Shown in pieces: positions 11,216-20,421 of a stretch of DNA of 64,000 nt. Position numbers and translations under genes: made by a program. The notes beneath the pieces are model-generated. The model saw only the letters and a program-made list of their open reading frames with translations, searched no databases and was not told the origin of the DNA. Position 1 is the stretch's first letter; each line of letters begins with the position of its first letter. The stretch covers positions 350,001-414,000 of the forward strand of contig NZ_JARJHL010000003.1 in NCBI RefSeq assembly GCF_029309835.1. The letters are read 5' to 3'. The DNA is from Paracoccus sp. DMF-8 (GTDB taxonomy: Bacteria; Pseudomonadota; Alphaproteobacteria; Rhodobacterales; Rhodobacteraceae).

Positions 11216-11668
11216 ATGACCCTGCCCCAGACCCCGAACGTGCTGATCCTGAACGGCCCCAACCTGAACATGCTGGGCACCCGCCAGCCCGAAATCTATG
11301 GCCGCGACACGCTGGACGATGTGATCGACGCCTGCACGGCGTTGGGCGGCGATCTGGGGCTGAAGGTGCAGGCCTTTCAATCCAATCACGAAGGCGCGCT
11401 GGTCGACCGCATCCAGCAGGCGCGCGGCGAAGCGCAGGGCATCATCATCAACGCCGGCGCCTATACCCACACCTCGGTCGCGATTCTGGACGCGCTGAAC
11501 ATCTTTGAAGGTCAGGTGATCGAGGTCCATATCTCGAACATCCACAAGCGCGAAGGCTTTCGCCACCACTCCTACATCAGCCAGCGCGCCGACGGGATCA
11601 TCATCGGCATGGGGATCGCAGGCTATCTGCTGGCCCTGCGCCGCCTGGCCTCGCTGGTTACGGACTGA
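11216..11668 (+). CDS. aroQ: 3-dehydroquinate dehydratase, type II
   Basis: Third step of the shikimate pathway, a dodecameric cytoplasmic enzyme. The product is 150 residues, as usual. The N-terminal signature [20 protein letters not shown] contains the active-site loop (Arg and Tyr); [10 protein letters not shown] and [14 protein letters not shown] complete the catalytic His and substrate-binding parts. The ATG at 11216 opens the signature directly. The gene ends 11 bases inside the convergent phosphatase gene. Confidence 0.96.
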   Translation: MTLPQTPNVLILNGPNLNMLGTRQPEIYGRDTLDDVIDACTALGGDLGLKVQAFQSNHEGALVDRIQQARGEAQGIIINAGAYTHTSVAILDALNIFEGQVIEVHISNIHKREGFRHHSYISQRADGIIIGMGIAGYLLALRRLASLVTD

Positions 11669-12293
11669 CCCGCATATCGCCATAGCGCGGGCCCAGCAGG
11701 CCCAGCTTTTCCAGCTGGTCGGACAGCGCATCGGCGCCGGTAAATCGGACGGCCTTCATGCCGACCGCGACCGCGCCCCGGACGTTTTCGGCCAGATCGT
11801 CGATGAACAGGCAATCCCCGGCCTGCAAGCCATTGCGATTCAGCAGCAATTCGTAAATCCCCGGTTCCGGCTTCAGCATGCCGACCTGACCCGAAACGAC
11901 GATATCGCGAAAGATCGTGCCCAGACGGGGATATTGCGCCACGGCAGCGGGCCAGTTGTCCGCCGACCAGTTGGTGATCGCGAAAAGCGGAATTTCCGAA
12001 GCGTCCAGCAATTCGATCAGATCCCATGTGCCGGGCATGGGCCGGGTGATGGTCAGGGGGAAACGCTGGACATAGGTTTCCAGCGGCAGGGCATCATCGC
12101 CAAATTGCGCACGCGCCGCAGCCAGCCCGTCGCCCAGACTGCGCCCGCCATCCTGCAGCCGGTTCCAGCCGTCGAAATCCACGCGCCGCATCCATGCCGC
12201 GATCTCTGCCGGACCCGCGAAATAGTCGCGAAAGGCCAGTTCCGGCTGCCAGTCGATCAGCACCTTGCCCAGGTCAAAAACGATATTCTTCAT
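11658..12293 (-). CDS. HAD-family phosphatase, YihX-like
   Basis: A 211-residue HAD-IA hydrolase. Motif I reads [10 protein letters not shown]: the nucleophile Asp6 is followed two residues later by Gly instead of Asp, as in the YihX (alpha-D-glucose-1-phosphate phosphatase) group, whose motif is FDLGNV. Motif II is FAITNWS; the Lys/Asp motif is [11 protein letters not shown] with [13 protein letters not shown]. The substrate could be a sugar phosphate, but this is inference from subfamily. Its 3' end overlaps aroQ tail-to-tail by 11 bases. Confidence 0.85.
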   Translation of the reverse strand: MKNIVFDLGKVLIDWQPELAFRDYFAGPAEIAAWMRRVDFDGWNRLQDGGRSLGDGLAAARAQFGDDALPLETYVQRFPLTITRPMPGTWDLIELLDASEIPLFAITNWSADNWPAAVAQYPRLGTIFRDIVVSGQVGMLKPEPGIYELLLNRNGLQAGDCLFIDDLAENVRGAVAVGMKAVRFTGADALSDQLEKLGLLGPRYGDMRVSP

Positions 12294-12407
12294 CTGCTCT
12301 CTCGGATCTCGGTCGCGGGCTGCGGCCGATGCAACCTATAGTTCTGCAGTTGTGTCCTGTCAGTGACGGAATGTCGCGATGGGTCGGTTTCCGCTGAATG
12401 GGCGGGA

Positions 12408-12435
12408 ATGCCCCGATGGCGGGCCACCGGGGCAT
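12408..12435 (-). other. Intergenic hairpin after the aldehyde dehydrogenase gene
   Basis: ATGCCCCG (12408-12415) pairs with CGGGGCAT (12428-12435), with a TGG/CCA extension and a CGGG loop. There is no T tract, so it may be a weak terminator or a 3'-end stabiliser. Confidence 0.4.
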
Positions 12436-12454
12436 CCATCGGGTCATCCGCCGA

Positions 12455-13972
12455 TCAGCCGCGCAGATCCTGCGGCAGCAGTTCCTGCGGAAAGTTCTGG
12501 TAGCTGACCGGCCGCAGGAAACGCCGGATCGCCAGCGTCCCGACCGAGGTCGCGCCGAAATTCGTGCTGGCCGGATAGGGGCCGCCGTGAACCATGCTGT
12601 CCACGACCTCGACCCCGGTCGGAAAGCCGTTGACCAGCACCCGGCCCGCCTTGCGTTCCAGAATCGGCAGCAGGGTCTGCGCATCAGCCAGATCGCCCGG
12701 CTCCATATGGATGGTGGTCGTCAACTGGCCCTGAAAGCCCTGCGCCAACCGCACCATTTCCTGAACCGAGCCGACGCGGACGATCAGACCAAGCGGGCCA
12801 AAGACCTCCTCGCCCAGGGCATCATCCTGCAGATAGGCCTGCGCGGTGGTTTCATACAGGTTCGGGCTGGCCTTGCGCCCGGTCGATTGCGTCACCAGCA
12901 CCGGCGAAACCGCATTGCGGCTGTCGAAACGCTCCTTGCCATCGCGATAGGCCTTGGCGATGCCGTCAGTCAGCATGTCCTGCGGCGCGACCTGTTCCAG
13001 CGCAGTCTTTGCGGCGGCGGTGAAGCGGTCGGCATCGGCGCCGTCGATGACCACGGCAATGCCCGGATTGGTGCAGAACTGCCCCACGCCCATGCTCAGC
13101 GACCCGGCCCAGCCCTGCCCCAGTGCATCCGCCCGCGCGGCCATCGCCTGCGGCAGCAGGAACATCGGATTGACGGAACCCAATTCGCCAAAGAAGGGGA
13201 TCGGTTCGGGGCGCGCGGCGCACAGGTCGAACAGCGCGCGGCCCCCGGCCACACTGCCGGTAAAGCCCACGGCCTTGATCAGCGGATGCTGGACCAGCGC
13301 GGCACCGACATGGCGGTCGCCACCCTGAACCAGACTGAAGACGCCCGGATGCAGGCCGGTGCGGGCAATCGCGGCATGGATCGCCTCGGCAATGATTTCG
13401 CCGGTGCCGGGATGGGCGGAATGACCCTTGACCACAACCGGGCAACCGGCGGCCAGCGCCGCCGCCGTGTCCCCGCCCGCCGTCGAAAAGGCCAGCGGAA
13501 AGTTCGACGCGCCGAACACCGCGACGGGGCCAATGGGGCGTTCCATCAGGAAAATCTCGGGACGCGGGGCGGGCTGGCGGTCGGGCAGCGCCGCATCATG
13601 GCGCCGGTCCAGATAGTCGCCCTGGCGGATATGGGTCGCAAACAGCCGCAACTGCCCGGTGGTGCGGCCGCGTTCGCCCTGCAGGCGCAGGGCGGGCAGG
13701 CCGGTTTCCTGCGTGCCGATTTCGGTGATCGCCTCGGCCCGCGCCTCGATCTCATCGGCGATGGCGTCCAGAAAACCGGCGCGAACCTCGCGCGCGGCAT
13801 AGCCATAGCTCCAAAATGCATCCTCGGCCGCCTTGGCTGCGCGGTCGACCAGCGCGACGGTGCCCACCGCGAAATCATGCGCCGGGCCATGCGTCGGTTC
13901 TGACCGGAAGCTTGCACCGCCCCCGATCCATTCGCCTGCGATCAGGTGTTTGCCCTGCGGGGTCCAGCTCAT
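12455..13972 (-). CDS. Aldehyde dehydrogenase (NADP+), alpha-ketoglutaric semialdehyde dehydrogenase type
   Basis: Oxidises 2,5-dioxopentanoate (alpha-ketoglutaric semialdehyde) or a similar aldehyde with NADP. The product is 505 residues. The catalytic Cys lies in GVGQFCTNPG, the general-base Glu in FFGELGSVNP, and the NAD(P) loop in GFTGSVAGGRALFD. The frame is open further upstream; of two adjacent ATGs (13975 and 13972) the second sits 7 bases from AGGA and was chosen. No sugar-acid pathway genes flank it, so the substrate is inferred from subfamily resemblance only. Confidence 0.85.
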   Translation of the reverse strand: MSWTPQGKHLIAGEWIGGGASFRSEPTHGPAHDFAVGTVALVDRAAKAAEDAFWSYGYAAREVRAGFLDAIADEIEARAEAITEIGTQETGLPALRLQGERGRTTGQLRLFATHIRQGDYLDRRHDAALPDRQPAPRPEIFLMERPIGPVAVFGASNFPLAFSTAGGDTAAALAAGCPVVVKGHSAHPGTGEIIAEAIHAAIARTGLHPGVFSLVQGGDRHVGAALVQHPLIKAVGFTGSVAGGRALFDLCAARPEPIPFFGELGSVNPMFLLPQAMAARADALGQGWAGSLSMGVGQFCTNPGIAVVIDGADADRFTAAAKTALEQVAPQDMLTDGIAKAYRDGKERFDSRNAVSPVLVTQSTGRKASPNLYETTAQAYLQDDALGEEVFGPLGLIVRVGSVQEMVRLAQGFQGQLTTTIHMEPGDLADAQTLLPILERKAGRVLVNGFPTGVEVVDSMVHGGPYPASTNFGATSVGTLAIRRFLRPVSYQNFPQELLPQDLRG

Positions 13973-14123
13973 CATGCGATCCTTTCGGGAATATGGTTGC
14001 GCCAGCTTTGCCACAGCAGCCGCCCCATCGGCAAGTCTTGCATATTTCAAGTCGGCACAATCCGCGCCTGTTCAACCCCTGCCCGCCCGTATTAGGTTCG
14101 CCCCAGCAAAATGAGGCAGAAAC

Positions 14124-15290
14124 ATGAAGATCACGGTCGCCGGGCTGGGTTATGTCGGCATGTCAATCGCGGTGCTGCTGTCGCAGCGCAACCCTGTCGC
14201 GGCGCTGGATGTGAACGGCGCGCGCGTCGATCAGGTCAACCGCCGCGAAAGCCCGATCGAGGACCCCGACATCCGGCAATGGCTGGCCGACAGGCCGCTG
14301 GACCTGACCGCCACCACCGATCCCGTCGCCGCGCTGACCGGCGCGGAATTCGTCGTGATCGCCACGCCGACGAATTACGACCCGCGCAACAACCGCTTTG
14401 ACACCTGCAGCGTCGAGCAGGTCATCGCGCAGGCCCGCGAACATGCGCCAGAGGCGACGATCATCGTAAAATCAACGGTCTATGTCGGCTTCACCGCCGA
14501 AATGCGCGCGCGCCACAGCTATGACCGCATCATCTTTTCGCCGGAATTCCTGCGCGAGGGTCGGGCGCTTTACGACAATCTGCACCCCTCCCGCATCGTC
14601 ATCGGCGATCATGGCCCCGAAGCGCATCTGTTCGCCAAGCTGCTGGCCCAGGGCGCGCTGGACAAGGACATGCCCACCCTGTTCACCGGCGTCACCGAGG
14701 CCGAGGCGATCAAGCTGTTTTCGAACACCTACCTTGCCATGCGCGTCGCCTATTTCAACGAGTTGGACAGCTACGCCATCTCTCGCGGTCTGGATTCGCG
14801 CGAGATCATCGAAGGGGTGGGTCTGGATCCGCGGATCGGCAGCCATTACAACAACCCCAGTTTCGGCTATGGTGGCTATTGCCTGCCCAAGGACACCAGG
14901 CAGCTTCTGGCGAATTACGATCAGGTGCCGCAGAACCTGATCGCGGCCATCGTCGACAGCAACCGCACGCGCAAGGATTTCATTTCCGAACAGATCCTTG
15001 AAAGGAAACCGAAAATCGTCGGCATCCACCGTCTGGTGATGAAGGCCGGGTCCGACAATTTCCGCGACAGTTCGATTCAGGGCATCATGAAGCGGATCAA
15101 GGCCAAGGGGATCGAGGTCATCGTCTATGAACCCGTCCTGCCCGACGCGCATTTCTTCAACAGCCGCGTGATCCGCGACCTCGACGCCTTCAAATCCGAA
15201 GCCGACCTGATCCTTGCCAACCGCCTTTCCCCGGAACTGAGCGATGTCGCGGACAAGGTCTATACCCGCGATCTTTACGGCACGGATTGA
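14124..15290 (+). CDS. ugd: UDP-glucose 6-dehydrogenase
   Basis: Oxidises UDP-glucose twice to UDP-glucuronate for polysaccharide synthesis. The product is 388 residues, exactly the length of E. coli Ugd and very like it from end to end. The Rossmann GLGYVG is at residues 7-12; [29 protein letters not shown] (catalytic Cys) and [13 protein letters not shown] are all present. The ATG at 14124 follows GAGGCAG. It stands alone, with no exopolysaccharide genes near. The close match to the 388-residue enterobacterial form, shorter than the roughly 440-residue alphaproteobacterial form, may mean transfer. Confidence 0.94.
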   Translation: MKITVAGLGYVGMSIAVLLSQRNPVAALDVNGARVDQVNRRESPIEDPDIRQWLADRPLDLTATTDPVAALTGAEFVVIATPTNYDPRNNRFDTCSVEQVIAQAREHAPEATIIVKSTVYVGFTAEMRARHSYDRIIFSPEFLREGRALYDNLHPSRIVIGDHGPEAHLFAKLLAQGALDKDMPTLFTGVTEAEAIKLFSNTYLAMRVAYFNELDSYAISRGLDSREIIEGVGLDPRIGSHYNNPSFGYGGYCLPKDTRQLLANYDQVPQNLIAAIVDSNRTRKDFISEQILERKPKIVGIHRLVMKAGSDNFRDSSIQGIMKRIKAKGIEVIVYEPVLPDAHFFNSRVIRDLDAFKSEADLILANRLSPELSDVADKVYTRDLYGTD

Positions 15291-15444
15291 CGCCGCCGGC
15301 CAGACCCGCGCATCAGCCACGGGACCGGGCCGCAAACGCGGCTGCGGTTTCCCTTAGTTATTGGATTACAAATATATTCTTCTACACTCCTGCCTCTGGA
15401 TATGGCATGATATCAGGGTCGAAAATCATCGAAGGTATCCCGAC

Positions 15445-15645
15445 ATGTCAGGGCAACATCCTCATTCGCAGCAGCAGGAAGACGACCAGAAGCCGGACGA
15501 TCTGCTTTATGCGGGACCCTTAACACCTGTTGCCATGTTCGCCCATTACCCGCTGCAAGATGGGCAAACGGGTCAGCAGCCAGCCAAATTGATAACCTTG
15601 ACGCCCGGCTATGGTGACCGGTCCGGCCTTTCGCATAACGAATAA
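15445..15645 (+). CDS. Possible small hypothetical protein, 66 aa
   Basis: An open frame from ATG 15445, with a GAAGG ribosome-like site 8 bases upstream, to a stop at 15645. The product is hydrophilic and Gln/Asp-rich at the start (QQQEDDQKPDD), with no recognisable domain. The bases just upstream (15350-15440) are clearly AT-richer than the surroundings and may hold its promoter or that of the thi operon. It may equally be a chance frame in an untranslated leader. Confidence 0.3.
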   Translation: MSGQHPHSQQQEDDQKPDDLLYAGPLTPVAMFAHYPLQDGQTGQQPAKLITLTPGYGDRSGLSHNE

Positions 15646-15694
15646 CGGTTGCAATCCCGTCACAATCCGGCCTAGCCTGCGGCACGACTCATAC

Positions 15695-15779
15695 ACTTGG
15701 GGGGCCCCGCACGGGGCTGAGAGGTGCAAGGCACCGACCCATCGAACCTGATCCGGCTAGCACCGGCGTAGGGAAGGGT
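15695..15779 (+). promoter_or_regulatory. TPP riboswitch (THI element)
   Basis: The conserved core is present in order: GGGGCTGAGAGGTGCAAGG (P3/J region), ACCGACCC, then CGAACCTGATCCGGCTAG (the near-invariant GAACCTGATC) and CACCGGCGTAGGGAAGGG closing the element. It lies about 75 bases before thiD and would repress the whole thi operon when thiamine pyrophosphate is bound, probably by hiding the ribosome site. Confidence 0.95.
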
Positions 15780-15854
15780 AGAGTGGTGCTTTCGGCAAAT
15801 CCTGCCCGCACACCCCCCTTTCCTGCCCGGCGACCCGGACAAGAAAGGCGGATG

Positions 15855-16670
15855 ATGGCGCGCGCCATTGCTTTGACGATTGCCGGCTCCGACAGCGGGG
15901 GCGGCGCGGGCATTCAGGCCGATCTCAAGTCCTTTTCGGCGCTTGGCGTCTATGGCGCCTCTGTGATCACAGCCATTACCGCGCAGAATACCCGCGCCGT
16001 GACGGGTATCGAACCGGTCTCGGCCGCGATGGTCGCGGCCCAGATCGACGCGGTTTTCGACGATCTGCGGGTGGATGCGGTCAAGATCGGCATGGTTGGC
16101 GGCCCGGATGTGATCACAAATGTCGCGGAACGGCTGCGCCACTACCTTGGCAGGCGCCCGGTCCCGGTGGTGCTGGATCCGGTCATGGTCGCGAAATCGG
16201 GCGATGTGCTGCTGCCCGATGCGGCGATCACCGCAATGGTTGCTGAATTGCTGCCGCTGGCCACCGTCCTGACCCCCAACCTGCCCGAATCGGGCGCATT
16301 GCTGGGCATCGGCCCCGCACAATCCACCGTGCAGATGCTGGAACAGGGCGCGCAACTGTCGGCGCTTGGTCCCGCATATGTCCTGATGAAGGGCGGCCAT
16401 GCCACGGGCGAAACCTGCACCGACCTGCTGGTCGGACCGGATCCGCTGACCCTGACGGCGCCGCGTGTGATCACAAATAACACCCACGGCACGGGCTGTT
16501 CGCTGTCATCGGCGATTGCGGCGGGTCTGGCGCGGGGCCTGACGGTGCCGTCCGCTGTCCGGCAGGCCCATGACTGGCTGCAAAAGGCAATCCGCGCGGC
16601 GGATTCGCTGGATATCGGCTCGGGTCACGGCCCGGTTCACCATTTTCACGCGCAATGGGCCGCCGAATGA
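15855..16670 (+). CDS. thiD: Hydroxymethylpyrimidine/phosphomethylpyrimidine kinase
   Basis: Phosphorylates HMP and HMP-P to HMP-PP, the pyrimidine half of thiamine. The product is 271 residues. The ribokinase-fold signature LTIAGSDSGGGAGIQADLK opens the protein; VLDPVMVAKSG, LTPNLPE and the anion hole TNNTHGTGCSLSSAI are all seen. Two adjacent ATGs (15852, 15855) follow AAAGG; the second has the better spacing. First gene after the TPP riboswitch; its stop overlaps thiO by 4 bases. Confidence 0.95.
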   Translation: MARAIALTIAGSDSGGGAGIQADLKSFSALGVYGASVITAITAQNTRAVTGIEPVSAAMVAAQIDAVFDDLRVDAVKIGMVGGPDVITNVAERLRHYLGRRPVPVVLDPVMVAKSGDVLLPDAAITAMVAELLPLATVLTPNLPESGALLGIGPAQSTVQMLEQGAQLSALGPAYVLMKGGHATGETCTDLLVGPDPLTLTAPRVITNNTHGTGCSLSSAIAAGLARGLTVPSAVRQAHDWLQKAIRAADSLDIGSGHGPVHHFHAQWAAE

Positions 16671-17644
16671 CCGACGTCACCATCCTTGGCGCCGGTGTCA
16701 TGGGGCTGTGCATCGCCAGCGAACTGGCCGCGCGCGGCATACGCCCCCGCATCATCGACCCGAACGGCGCCCCCGGCCCGCATGGCTGCAGCTGGTGGGC
16801 GGGCGGCATGCTGGCCCCCTATTGCGAAGAAGAAAGCGCCGATCCGACCGTCGTGCGCCTTGGTCTGGACGCGGCGGACTGGTGGGCGGCGCAGGGCGCG
16901 ACGATCCATCACAGCGGCACGCTGGTTCTGGCCCTGTCGCGCGATCAGGCCGAACTGGACCGCTTTGCCCGGCTGACCCGCGAATACCGCGCCGTCGACG
17001 CCGATCAGATCGTCGCGCTGGAACCCGAATTGCAGGGCCGGATGCGGCGCGGGCTGTTTTACGAAAGCAGATCCCACCTGACCCCGCGTCAGGCCCTGAC
17101 CGCGCTGCAGGCCAATCTGGCCGCCGGGGGCATCGCCATCGAAACCGGCGGCACGCCCACGGGCCTTGTCGTCGATGCGCGCGGGCTGACCGCCCGCGAT
17201 GCCCTGCCCGACCTGCGCGGCGTCCGGGGCGAGATGCTGACCATCCGCTGCCCCGAGGTCACGCTGACCCGCACCATCCGCCTGCTGCACCCGCGCATCC
17301 CCCTATATGCGGTGCCGCGCGGTGATGGCGTCTATATGTTGGGGGCAACCATGCTGGAAAGCGGCGCGAAATCCCGCGTCACCGCGCGGGCCGCTGTGGA
17401 AATGCTGTCCGCGGCCTATGCGCTGCATCCCGGTTTTGCCGAGGCGGAAATTCTGGAACTGGGCGCCGATGCCCGCCCCGCTTTCCCCGACAACCTGCCC
17501 CGCCTGCGCCGCCGGGGCGGCACGCTTTACGCAAACGGCCTGTATCGCCACGGCTATCTGCTGGCCCCCGCCGTGGCCCGCATGGCCGCAGATCACATCA
17601 TCAACGGCCAGATACCGGAGTTCATGGATGAACATAATCCTTAA
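16667..17644 (+). CDS. thiO: Glycine oxidase ThiO (FAD-dependent)
   Basis: Oxidises glycine to the iminoglycine used by ThiG for the thiazole ring. The product is 325 residues. The N-terminal dinucleotide fold VTILGAGVMGLCIASELA binds FAD; GCSWWAGGMLAP is the ThiO substrate-side motif, and the C-terminus has NGLYRHGYLLAP. The ATG at 16667 overlaps the thiD stop as ATGA and was chosen over the ORF opening at 16655. Use of ThiO rather than ThiH fits an aerobe. Confidence 0.93.
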   Translation: MTDVTILGAGVMGLCIASELAARGIRPRIIDPNGAPGPHGCSWWAGGMLAPYCEEESADPTVVRLGLDAADWWAAQGATIHHSGTLVLALSRDQAELDRFARLTREYRAVDADQIVALEPELQGRMRRGLFYESRSHLTPRQALTALQANLAAGGIAIETGGTPTGLVVDARGLTARDALPDLRGVRGEMLTIRCPEVTLTRTIRLLHPRIPLYAVPRGDGVYMLGATMLESGAKSRVTARAAVEMLSAAYALHPGFAEAEILELGADARPAFPDNLPRLRRRGGTLYANGLYRHGYLLAPAVARMAADHIINGQIPEFMDEHNP

Positions 17645-17825
17645 CGGAGAACGGCGTCAGGTCACCGGCCCGACCGTCGCCGATGTGCTGGCCGAAATCG
17701 GTCTGGGCACCGCCCGCGTCGCCACCGCGCTGAACGGCGAATTCCTGCCCGCCGGGCTGCGCAGCGCCACGACCCTGAACGATGGCGACGCGCTAGAGGC
17801 GCTGTCGTCCATGCAGGGGGGCTGA
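17628..17825 (+). CDS. thiS: Sulfur carrier protein ThiS
   Basis: A 65-residue ubiquitin-like protein that carries the thiazole sulfur as a C-terminal thiocarboxylate. It starts [12 protein letters not shown] and ends with the required Gly-Gly (SSMQGG). The ATG at 17628 lies inside the end of thiO (17-base overlap), implying coupled translation. ThiF adenylates the GG end. Confidence 0.95.
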   Translation: MNIILNGERRQVTGPTVADVLAEIGLGTARVATALNGEFLPAGLRSATTLNDGDALEALSSMQGG

Positions 17826-17826
17826 G

Positions 17827-18591
17827 ATGCCGGTCTTTTACGGGCGCGACATCGCCAGCCCGCTGATGCTGGGCACCGCGCAATACCCTTCGCCCGCCGT
17901 GCTGGCGCAGGCGTTTCGCGCGTCAAATGCCGGGATCGCCACGGTTTCCCTGCGTCGCGAAGGCGGCGAGGGGCAGGCCTTTCACAGCCTGATCCGCGAT
18001 CTGGGCGTGACGGTCCTGCCCAATACCGCAGGCTGTCATTCCGTCAAGGAAGCCGTGACCACGGCCCATATGGCACGTGAGTTTTTCGACACGCCCTGGA
18101 TCAAGCTGGAGGTGATCGGCGATCACGACACGCTGCAACCCGATGTCGTCGCCCTGATCGAGGCCGCGCGCATCCTGACCGCCGACGGTTTTCAGGTCTT
18201 TCCCTATTGCACCGAGGATCTTTCGGTCTGCGGTCACCTGCTGGATGCGGGCTGCCGGGTGCTGATGCCCTGGGGGGCGCCCATCGGCTCGGGTCGCGGG
18301 CTGAACAACCCCTATGGCTTGCGGTCCCTGCGCGCGCATTTCCCGGATGTGCCGCTGGTCGTCGATGCGGGCATCGGCCTGCCCAGCCATGCCGCGCAGG
18401 CGATGGAACTGGGCTATGACGCGGTCTTGCTGAACACCGCCGTCGCCCGGGCGGGCGATCCGGTCGCCATGGCCCGCGCGATGGCGCTGGCGATCGAGGC
18501 CGGGCAACTGGCCCGCAAGGCCGAGCCGATCGAGGCGCGCGACATGGCCGCGCCATCAACTCCACTGATGGGAATGGCGGTGCTGGGATGA
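17827..18591 (+). CDS. thiG: Thiazole synthase
   Basis: Builds thiazole phosphate from DXP, ThiS-thiocarboxylate and iminoglycine. The product is 254 residues. The Schiff-base Lys lies in [10 protein letters not shown]; the phosphate-binding end has [12 protein letters not shown] and [18 protein letters not shown]. The start is 1 base after the thiS stop; the 3' end overlaps thiE by ATGA. Confidence 0.96.
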   Translation: MPVFYGRDIASPLMLGTAQYPSPAVLAQAFRASNAGIATVSLRREGGEGQAFHSLIRDLGVTVLPNTAGCHSVKEAVTTAHMAREFFDTPWIKLEVIGDHDTLQPDVVALIEAARILTADGFQVFPYCTEDLSVCGHLLDAGCRVLMPWGAPIGSGRGLNNPYGLRSLRAHFPDVPLVVDAGIGLPSHAAQAMELGYDAVLLNTAVARAGDPVAMARAMALAIEAGQLARKAEPIEARDMAAPSTPLMGMAVLG

Positions 18592-19184
18592 AACTGCCCC
18601 GATTCTATCCGATTTTCGACAGCGCCGACTGGCTGGCCCGCGCCTTGCCGCTTGGCATCAAGCTGGTCCAGATCCGGGTCAAGGATGCCGCGCCGGATGC
18701 GCTGCGGGCCGAACTGACCCGCGCCCGCGATCTGTGCGCCGCCCATGCCGCGCAACTGGTCGTCAACGATTACTGGCAGCAGGCGATGGATTTGGGCTGC
18801 GACTACATCCATCTGGGGCAAGAGGATCTGGACAGCGCCGATATCCCCGCGATCCGCCGCGCGGGGCTGCGCATCGGCATTTCGACCCATGACCACGACG
18901 AACTGGACCGGGCGCTGGCGCTGGCCCCGGATTACGTCGCGCTTGGCCCGGTCTGGCCGACGATCCTCAAGAAAATGAAATGGGAACAGCAGGGGCTGGC
19001 GCGCGTCTCGGAATGGAAGCGCCTGATCGGCGACACCCCCCTGATCGCGATCGGCGGGCTGACGCCGGAACGCGCGGAACTGGCCTTTGCGGCGGGTGCG
19101 GATGTGGCATCGGCGGTGACGGATATCACGCTGAACGCCGATCCCGATGCGCGCATCCGCGAATGGCTGCGGGTCGCCGGATGA
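18588..19184 (+). CDS. thiE: Thiamine-phosphate synthase
   Basis: Joins HMP-PP to thiazole phosphate. The product is 198 residues, slightly short for the family. [10 protein letters not shown] and [24 protein letters not shown] give the pyrimidine and diphosphate sites; [13 protein letters not shown] and [11 protein letters not shown] complete the barrel. The segment GPVWPT differs from the usual GPIFPT/STxTK. The ATG at 18588 overlaps the thiG stop. Confidence 0.93.
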   Translation: MKLPRFYPIFDSADWLARALPLGIKLVQIRVKDAAPDALRAELTRARDLCAAHAAQLVVNDYWQQAMDLGCDYIHLGQEDLDSADIPAIRRAGLRIGISTHDHDELDRALALAPDYVALGPVWPTILKKMKWEQQGLARVSEWKRLIGDTPLIAIGGLTPERAELAFAAGADVASAVTDITLNADPDARIREWLRVAG

Positions 19185-19459
19185 GGTGCGATGGCCGCCC
19201 CATCCTCTGGCGCAATGACGCGGACCGACGCCCGACGCCGCGCCTTGTCCCCGACGGGCCGCAGGGCGATCAGGCGGGACGGCGAACATCGGCGCTGCGC
19301 CGGTCTGCGCGCCCGGCCACAAGCCCGCACCCCCGCCGGAACGGAACCGTCACAATCGCGCAACCGCGCCCGCCCGTCACGCATGGCAACCGCCGCCCCG
19401 GACATGCCGCGCCCCATCATCCCCGCGTCTTGCGCAACCGAACAAAGGCGATCCGATGA
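19181..19459 (+). CDS. Possible small ORF, 92 aa, between thiE and thiF
   Basis: This frame starts with an ATG overlapping the thiE stop (ATGA at 19181-19184) and ends with a TGA overlapping the thiF start (ATGA at 19456-19459), the same coupling used throughout the operon. The product is very rich in Arg and Pro, has no domain I recognise and no membrane segment. If it is not coding, the 270-base gap is an odd untranslated break in an otherwise tightly packed operon. It could be a decayed gene. Confidence 0.3.
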   Translation: MRCDGRPILWRNDADRRPTPRLVPDGPQGDQAGRRTSALRRSARPATSPHPRRNGTVTIAQPRPPVTHGNRRPGHAAPHHPRVLRNRTKAIR

Positions 19460-20421
19460 ACCGCTATGCCCGCCAGATGATCCTGCCCGAAATCGGCGCG
19501 ACGGGTCAGGCGCGCCTGACGGATGCCCATGTGCTGGTCGTCGGCGCGGGCGCGCTTGGCGTGCCGGTCCTGCAATATCTGACCGGCGCGGGCGTCGGTC
19601 GCATCACGCTGGTCGACCCCGATGTGATCGAGGTGACAAATCTGCACCGCCAGCCGCTTTATGCCGAAAACCAGCAGGGACAGCACAAGGCCGTCGCCGC
19701 CCGCATCGCCATGCAGCGGCTGAACAGCCAGGTCACGGTCACGCCGGTGCTGGACTGGCTGACCCCGGCCAACGCCCCGGAACTGGTCGCAAATGCCGAT
19801 CTGGTGCTGGATTGCGCCGACAGCTACGCGGCCAGCTATACCCTGTCCGACGCCTGCCTTGCCGCCGGGAAACCGCTGATTTCCGCCTCGGCCCTTGGGC
19901 TGGAGGGGTATGTCGGCGGCTATTGCGGCGGCGCGCCGTCGCTGCGCGCGGTCTTTCCCGACCCGACCGAAGGCGGCGCGACCTGTGCGACGGCGGGCGT
20001 GCTGGGGCCGGTGGTGGGGATGCTGGGCGCGATGCAGGCACGCATGGCGCTTGGGGTTCTGCTGGGGCTGGAACCCTCGCCGCTTGGGCTGTTCATCCGC
20101 ATGGACGCGGCGATGCGCATCTCTCAGTTCCGTTTCGACAAGGCGCCCGAGGCACCCGGCCCGCGTTTCATCGCGCGCGGCGACCTGCGCGGGGGCGATC
20201 TGGTCATCGACCTGCGCGACGCGGCCGAGGCACCCGTGACCGCCACCCCCGACGCCCTGCGCCTGCCCGGCTATGGCGCGACCGGCCCCCTGCCCGAACC
20301 GGGCGGGCGCGCGGTCATCGCCTGCCGGTCCGGCCTGCGGGCATGGCGCGCGGCAAACCATTTATCCGAACGCTGGCCGGGCGAAATCGCCCTGCTTGCC
20401 CTGCAAGGAGAAGACCGATGA
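19456..20421 (+). CDS. thiF: ThiF/MoeB-family adenylyltransferase fused to a rhodanese-like domain
   Basis: Activates the ThiS C-terminus with ATP and helps load sulfur. The product is 321 residues. The E1-like domain has VLVVGAGALGVPVLQYL (ATP site), the R/N motif NLHRQPLYAENQQGQHKA and the crossover segment. The last ~70 residues (VIDLRDAAE ... VIACRSGLRAWRAAN) look like a rhodanese domain with Cys in ACRSG, so sulfur transfer may be built in. The zinc-binding CxxC of typical ThiF/MoeB (usually CYRCLFP) is absent; the aligned part reads SLRAVFP. The ATG at 19456 lies in operon context, and the stop overlaps thiY by ATGA. Confidence 0.9.
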   Translation: MNRYARQMILPEIGATGQARLTDAHVLVVGAGALGVPVLQYLTGAGVGRITLVDPDVIEVTNLHRQPLYAENQQGQHKAVAARIAMQRLNSQVTVTPVLDWLTPANAPELVANADLVLDCADSYAASYTLSDACLAAGKPLISASALGLEGYVGGYCGGAPSLRAVFPDPTEGGATCATAGVLGPVVGMLGAMQARMALGVLLGLEPSPLGLFIRMDAAMRISQFRFDKAPEAPGPRFIARGDLRGGDLVIDLRDAAEAPVTATPDALRLPGYGATGPLPEPGGRAVIACRSGLRAWRAANHLSERWPGEIALLALQGEDR

